Shown: positions 59,378 through 64,000 of the stretch, piece after piece
Position numbering within the stretch: position 1 is the first letter of the stretch
Layout: each line of letters starts with the position of its first letter
Origin: Atopsyche davidsoni
Lineage: Eukaryota; Arthropoda; Insecta; Trichoptera; Hydrobiosidae
Assembly: GCA_022113835.1 (NCBI GenBank)
Contig: JAILWY010000002.1
Coordinates: 1,528,501-1,592,500, forward strand
Direction of reading: 5' to 3'
DNA: 64,000 nucleotides
Notes under the pieces: model-generated
The model's input: the letters and a program-made list of their open reading frames with translations, nothing else
Told to the model about the DNA's origin: nothing
Databases searched by the model: none
Translations under genes and position numbers: made by a program

Positions 59378-61161
59378 CGTGTGAAATCTAGTCTATACAC
59401 TCTTTGATTTGCATGTAGTCAAATAAATCGTTTCCTATAAAAAGTTGAACCGCTTCATACACTTGGACTACTTGGCATCACAACAACACCACTTTGTCCT
59501 AAAAATTGTTAAATAATTGGAGGATTATCATTCTCTGACCACTCTACTTCTTCATTGTCGCTTTGCTCAAAATCACTGGACAGTATTGGTAGAAGTAACG
59601 TTGACGAGTCCTAAACAAACATTTCGAGCTGTAAACCTAAAGAATAAAATGACCTTCTGCCGCTTTTAGAGTAAACACATTCAAAAACGTATTCATATGC
59701 GCCCCGGAACGGGTACTAGTACCCGCCCCGCCTTTGGTGTGTTAAAGGATGGGAAAAGGATACGGTAATGCGATTGACGTCACTGGAGACGTGATGTCAT
59801 CGTATGTGTCTGTACACATGTCGAGACTGCAACTGCTCATCGCTTGTCTTTGGGGATATAAGGAACTGCTATCTTGTTTTTTTTTTTACACCATATGGGG
59901 AAAGCTGAAACCTGAAAATCATTATATATAGTCCAAATAGTGTTTGAGGATGCATGATGCAATGACCTTCGGCCCCACTGCACGTGCCCTTGGAGGCGAG
60001 AAGGCTCGTTGCCGTGTACTTCTGAATTATATAACGTGGACTACCTGCACCGCCTGCATGATGCACTTGTGAAACTCTAAAAAATATCCGTCGATCGTGA
60101 CCAGGTTCCTTTATATTGTTTGCATCACAGCCGGCACGTCCATTTGAGTTGTTCGTTCGACAATAACCGAGTTATGCAAAGTCTTTTTATAAAAAAGGTC
60201 TCCGTAAACCATTGTTTGTAAATGCCTTTCTTATTTCTTTTTATGTTTGTGTATTATAAACTTACAAGGAAAAAGAGGCATTGGGAGCGACAGTGGTTGA
60301 AATTCTGGAGTATAGCCGAGGTTGTCAACTAAACTGAGACTGTATAGAGATGTGTTCTGTGAAATGAAACATGGTCATCGTTCTTTGAGGAGAGGCACCT
60401 GAAGAAGATTAGCTCGAAACATGAAGTCGTGGTATATTTTGTACTTCGTATTCACTGTTAAACTTGAAGATGAAAGAGAAGCCTTATCCTCGCACGGGAC
60501 CCCGAGTGGTGCAGAGCTGATGCAGAGCTGGTGCCGGCGCCCAGTGGAGGTGCGGCTCGTAAGGAAGCCATGGGTTCCTTGGCTCCATGCCAGGCGAGGG
60601 CAAAGGCGACCGCCCGCATTCCGATACAGTTCGATCCACGCCGGAAATAGCCGAGAACTGCCGAACGGACATTCGCACCGTTTCAATTAAATCACTCTAT
60701 TCCTATTCTCCCCAAGAAAATTATTTAAAATTCATTTGATTACATAGATTATTCAATTAGGTTATTAACTTTAAAATAAATGTATTTTTTTGTATATTGA
60801 CATTACTATCAAACCAAAATCCTGTTCACGTAGTAGACTGGGTTTGGGTTTTAGCATAACTCTAAACGTCTAAACCCACGCAATTACTGGGTGTAACTTT
60901 ACACAACATCTATAAATAGGCGAATGCTCGAAGAAACAAGCATACCTGCGGCTGGATTAAAGAACTTTCAATGAAACACATTTCATAATAAATTATGTGA
61001 ATTTCTGTGTGTTAATTATAATATGCCTTAAGCCCACGCCTCACTAACGATCGTTTATCTTACCTGTAGGTTTGTGGAACGGTTATACTTGTGCGATATA
61101 AAGGGCATTGCAAGGAACTACCGCCTACGCTAGTCTTTGCTATAAATTTATAATCCATAGT

Positions 61162-61167
<6 letters not shown>
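59378..61167. other. Noncoding DNA
   Basis: A 16 bp perfect palindrome, CGGGTACTAGTACCCG, is at 59710-59725. TGACGTCA is at 59775-59782. A GC-rich patch at 60480-60680 has overlapping frames on both strands that I do not recognise. A weak hammerhead-like string lies at 60390-60420. Confidence 0.5.

Positions 61168-61198
<31 letters not shown>
61168..61198. repeat. (AT)n microsatellite
   Basis: An uninterrupted AT dinucleotide run of about 30 bases. Confidence 0.88.
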
Positions 61199-61204
<6 letters not shown>

Positions 61205-62017
61205 CTACCTTTCGCTTACCAAGAATTATCTGAAAAATCACCGTTCAATACGAATAACTGATACCATACGATGTGCCATTTGTAATTTAATTGCTTTAGG
61301 AGACAACAGACGTTGGCATTCGCAGGCGATTGTTCTATTGTAAAGCTTACACCATTTATCGATATGTGGATCTAGCGAAATGTGGTGAGTCTGATTGTCG
61401 TGCGTTCAAAGTAATCACTTTGATAATCATCAAATAAATTACAATCCATTGAACGGATATTCTATAGTCAAAAAGTCATCAATCGGGGAATCAGTTCGCT
61501 GAAAAATAATTATGTGCAGTTGCATTTCGTACAATTGAGGTTAGGCTGAGTCCGCTCCATTCGAGGATTCCCCCGCGCCGGAAGTGGAGGATGCGGGGCA
61601 GGGGTGGGGTGGGGGGGGGGTGGGGGGGGCGCAGCTTCCGGGAGCGTTTTGTTCTGTTTTCGAATTTCGTTCCATTTTTAAACGAGCTCCCACACGGCGC
61701 CGCGCTTATCTGAATTTTTACTTTTGTTTATCTTTGTTGTACTCTGCTTTTATCTCGGCGTGCACTACTTGTGTGGTTATCTTCTGGTGCATTCTGCTTT
61801 CCGGGTCGCTCGCTCTGAATGCCGAGGATTTTACTCTCAATTTCACGTTGGACGTTACATCACTCGCCCGATAGCGCCGCGTTTAAAGTTTTACACTCCA
61901 TTACGTTAATGGCTCGAAAATACCAACCGAATAACTTCACATTAATTGTATTCACTCTCACATTACTTTTGTTTGCTTATTGACGCGCTTGTAACAAAAA
62001 TGTCTACTAACGAACTT
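61199..62017. other. Noncoding DNA with a G-run tract
   Basis: Runs of G at about 61593-61628 form a strong G-quadruplex candidate on the plus strand within a GC-rich patch (61560-61900). Two frames are open there but are unrecognised. Confidence 0.5.
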
Positions 62018-62018
62018 A

Positions 62019-62519
62019 AGGGTGTCCAAAGAGAGTATCGGGTATTTGTTAGTTCAGTTAAACAAAAACTACTAGTAATCAAGTATTTTTTTATCGTTGA
62101 TTATAAGAATACAAAATGGAAAATGTTTTCCAAATGGTGACCGTTACGAGCTGCTGGCACTCTTCTAATCTGGAACGAAGATTGCTGATAACACGCTGAC
62201 ACATAGCCCTCGATATTGCGCTGCCATTTCTGACCTGATGTTTTGTTTGAATTCCTTTAGGTTCATCGGATTATTCCCATAAACCCTACTTTTAAGGTAT
62301 ACCCATACGAAATAGTCTAGAAGACTAAGGTCGGGGATTCTGGGAGGCCAGTTGAGCACCTCTACGTGAAATGACCTTATTTGGGAATAATTAGTTACCA
62401 GTTTCAATTGATTGATCGGATGTATGGCAAGTGGCCCCGTCTTGTTGGAACCACGTGAAACCTTGAAACTCCTGCAACTCTGGGCCCAAAAACACCCGAT
62501 ACTCTTTTTGGACTCCCTG
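62019..62519 (-). mobile_element. Tc1/mariner-like deletion derivative, copy 2 (about 500 bp)
   Basis: The left end AGGGTGTCCAAAGAGAGTAT and the right end (reverse complement CAGGGAGTCCAAAAAGAGTA) match copy 1, and TA flanks both ends (62017-62018, 62520-62521). Internal sequence matches copy 1 with small insertions and deletions. Confidence 0.9.
62130..62407 (-). pseudogene. C-terminal Tc1-like transposase fragment
   Basis: The minus-strand frame shows LNWPPRIPDLSLLDYFVWVY, around the third catalytic residue, then NLKEFKQNIRSEMAAQYRGL. A frameshift precedes LRSRLEECQQ, and a two-base insertion then garbles the last residues compared with copy 1. The first two thirds of the transposase are missing. 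Confidence 0.82.
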
Positions 62520-62521
62520 TA

Positions 62522-64000
62522 TATTGCAGCAAAATATTATTATCTAAAAAAAATATATATATATACCTCTTTAGCATTTGCCTTGCTATCTACAGGTGAA
62601 CCAAAGAAAACGCAGTACTATTACTACTATTCAAATAATAAATCAATAGTGAATCGATAAACTTTTATTGAATAAAAAATACAAATATATTTAATAATTT
62701 GGTAAAATATTGCTATGGTCCTGAATTTTTTAAACGTAAAATTATCTTCGGTGTGGATATAATTAACATGCGGTTTGTCATTATAAAAATATATTTTCAA
62801 TCAAATGACGCACGCTCCTTCATAATATTATTATTTAAATTAATTAAAAATACAACAGCGTCAATCAGCGCTGCCTTAACAATGGGCTTATTGTGAAACA
62901 TCTGCTAACAATGGGCGTTCTTTGCCGCCACTTGTCGCGTCTGACTTTGACCCTGGCGCTTCTCTGCTGACTGATGCCAGATGACTGATCCCGAGACTTT
63001 CCTGATGATGGCGACAGGGGACACCCTCGACGCATGCCTATATTTAACTTTCATGTTCGTAACATTATTTGAAAACACCATCACCGAAACCATGAATTTT
63101 AACACACCATTTATAAGTATAAAAAAAACACTATATTTATGTTCATAAATATTAGTAAGTGCTTATAATTTTCTCATACATCGATTGTAACAGCAACTTT
63201 TTTCGTTTAAAATACCATCATTATTTCAGTTCATAATTGACATCGACCAATATGTTAATTTTCTTTGAAGAAGTCTTATTAAAATACCTCTCACTTATAC
63301 TTCATTAATTTAAAAAAAAATAATAAATACAAAATTAACACCTGTATAGTAATGAAATTATTATTATTTTTTTTTTTCACGGGTATTTTATTATGCAAAA
63401 TGAAATAGACAAATTAGGCGTACACATTAAAAATCTTAAATATTTTTTTGGATTAAAAAATTAACGTTTGGATCAGATTGATAAAATATATTTTACAATA
63501 TGGATTCATCGGCCGTTAAACTTGAGATCCTCGTCATCCTGTGCACGTGTCCAGCTGGAGACCAGGGCCAGCACGTGGTCTCCGGGACGAGGATCTTGGC
63601 GCCGGAGTCAGGACTGGCGCCTGCTGGTCGTGCGTTACTCATATCGATTAAATGCAGTGGCGTCACGCTCGCTTCAATGGTTTCGTTGACACTATCATCT
63701 CGCAGTGGCGTACTTGTAACATTTGATACAATATTTATTTAAAAAAAATATCATATGATTTAATATAAATTTCGTTCCCGAAATGTCAAATCGCCAATGA
63801 GGTATTCTGCGGCTTAAATAATAATAAATAATAAATATCCAAGTTATTTTTCAGGGCACGTTCAATTGCTTTAATCATACTGCCTGAAACTTGTTATTTT
63901 CGTCACAAGTGTTTTATTATTTGTTTGATTTGGTGAAGTACATATTTATATCAATTTGACACATTCAACGCTTTTAATTTCATTTCATAATTTTTCAATT
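62522..64000. other. Noncoding DNA with a nested hairpin
   Basis: Two same-direction CAGTGGCGT motifs lie at 63655 and 63703. A nested hairpin at 63525-63596 has 11 bp outer arms (AGATCCTCGTC with GACGAGGATCT) and 7 bp inner arms (GGAGACC with GGTCTCC). The rest is AT-rich and unremarkable. Confidence 0.5.

Noticed and set aside
62580..62601. AG|GTGAAC junction after a fair pyrimidine tract
   Set aside because: The donor lacks G at position +5 and the site lies just outside a transposon; chance is the better explanation.
1..64000. CRISPR arrays, rRNA, bacterial operons, known insect microRNAs
   Set aside because: None were seen. I looked by eye for regular spaced repeats and for some familiar seeds such as miR-10 and iab-4 and found no match, but this was not an exhaustive search.

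Overview
The window reads as arthropod, most likely insect, nuclear DNA. It is strongly AT-rich, has no bacterial-style packed genes, and is studded with decayed DNA transposons of kinds common in insects (mauritiana-type mariner, other Tc1/mariner relatives, ZBED5-like hAT, pogo/Tigger-like MITEs). Short interstitial TTAGG-type runs also fit an insect. The species cannot be named from sequence alone. I see no intact host protein-coding gene. Apart from transposase remnants, the open frames are short, and most lie in GC-rich patches where several frames stay open together.

The most informative signal is a set of three plus-strand recursive-splice (zero-nucleotide exon) sites at about 21.28, 30.86 and 50.84 kb. 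Each is a pyrimidine tract and AG directly abutting a GTGAGT or GTAAGC donor, with CTAAT branch-like motifs upstream. Two of the three are followed within 45-65 bases by a perfect GTAAGT, the layout described for recursive-splicing exons. The simplest reading is that the window is the interior of a very long intron of a plus-strand gene whose exons lie outside. AT-rich stretches dense in TAATTA-type sites and GC-rich islands would then be candidate intronic regulatory DNA.

Layout: 0-10 kb holds a tRNA-like repeat, a decayed mariner (2.85-3.7 kb), a pogo-like MITE (5.0-5.4), a 457 bp mariner deletion derivative with intact ends (6.69-7.14) and another MITE (8.78-9.06). 10-21 kb is mostly plain AT-rich DNA with a second mauritiana mariner (15.2-15.7) and a 202 bp foldback (18.5-18.7). 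21-31 kb has the first two recursive sites, candidate regulatory blocks (25.8-27.3), a hAT MITE (27.8-28.2) and a hAT deletion derivative with a perfect 8 bp target duplication (29.9-30.6). 31-40 kb holds small hAT-like MITEs, a tRNA-like repeat and the sister hAT MITE (35.5-36.0). 40.3-42.5 kb is a full-length but dead DDE-type transposon of a family I cannot place. 45-51 kb has two more pogo-like MITEs, the third tRNA-like repeat, a 197 bp foldback whose arms resemble a degenerate hammerhead, and the third recursive site. 51-64 kb holds dispersed repeats, two hAT-like MITEs, two sister Tc1-like deletion derivatives (55.1-55.6, 62.0-62.5), local duplications and microsatellites.

The transposons are all broken, so no gene here works with another; the live biology, if any, is splicing and regulation of an unseen host gene. 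Main limits: no similarity search was possible, and transposon family names rest on recognised protein motifs and terminal repeats.
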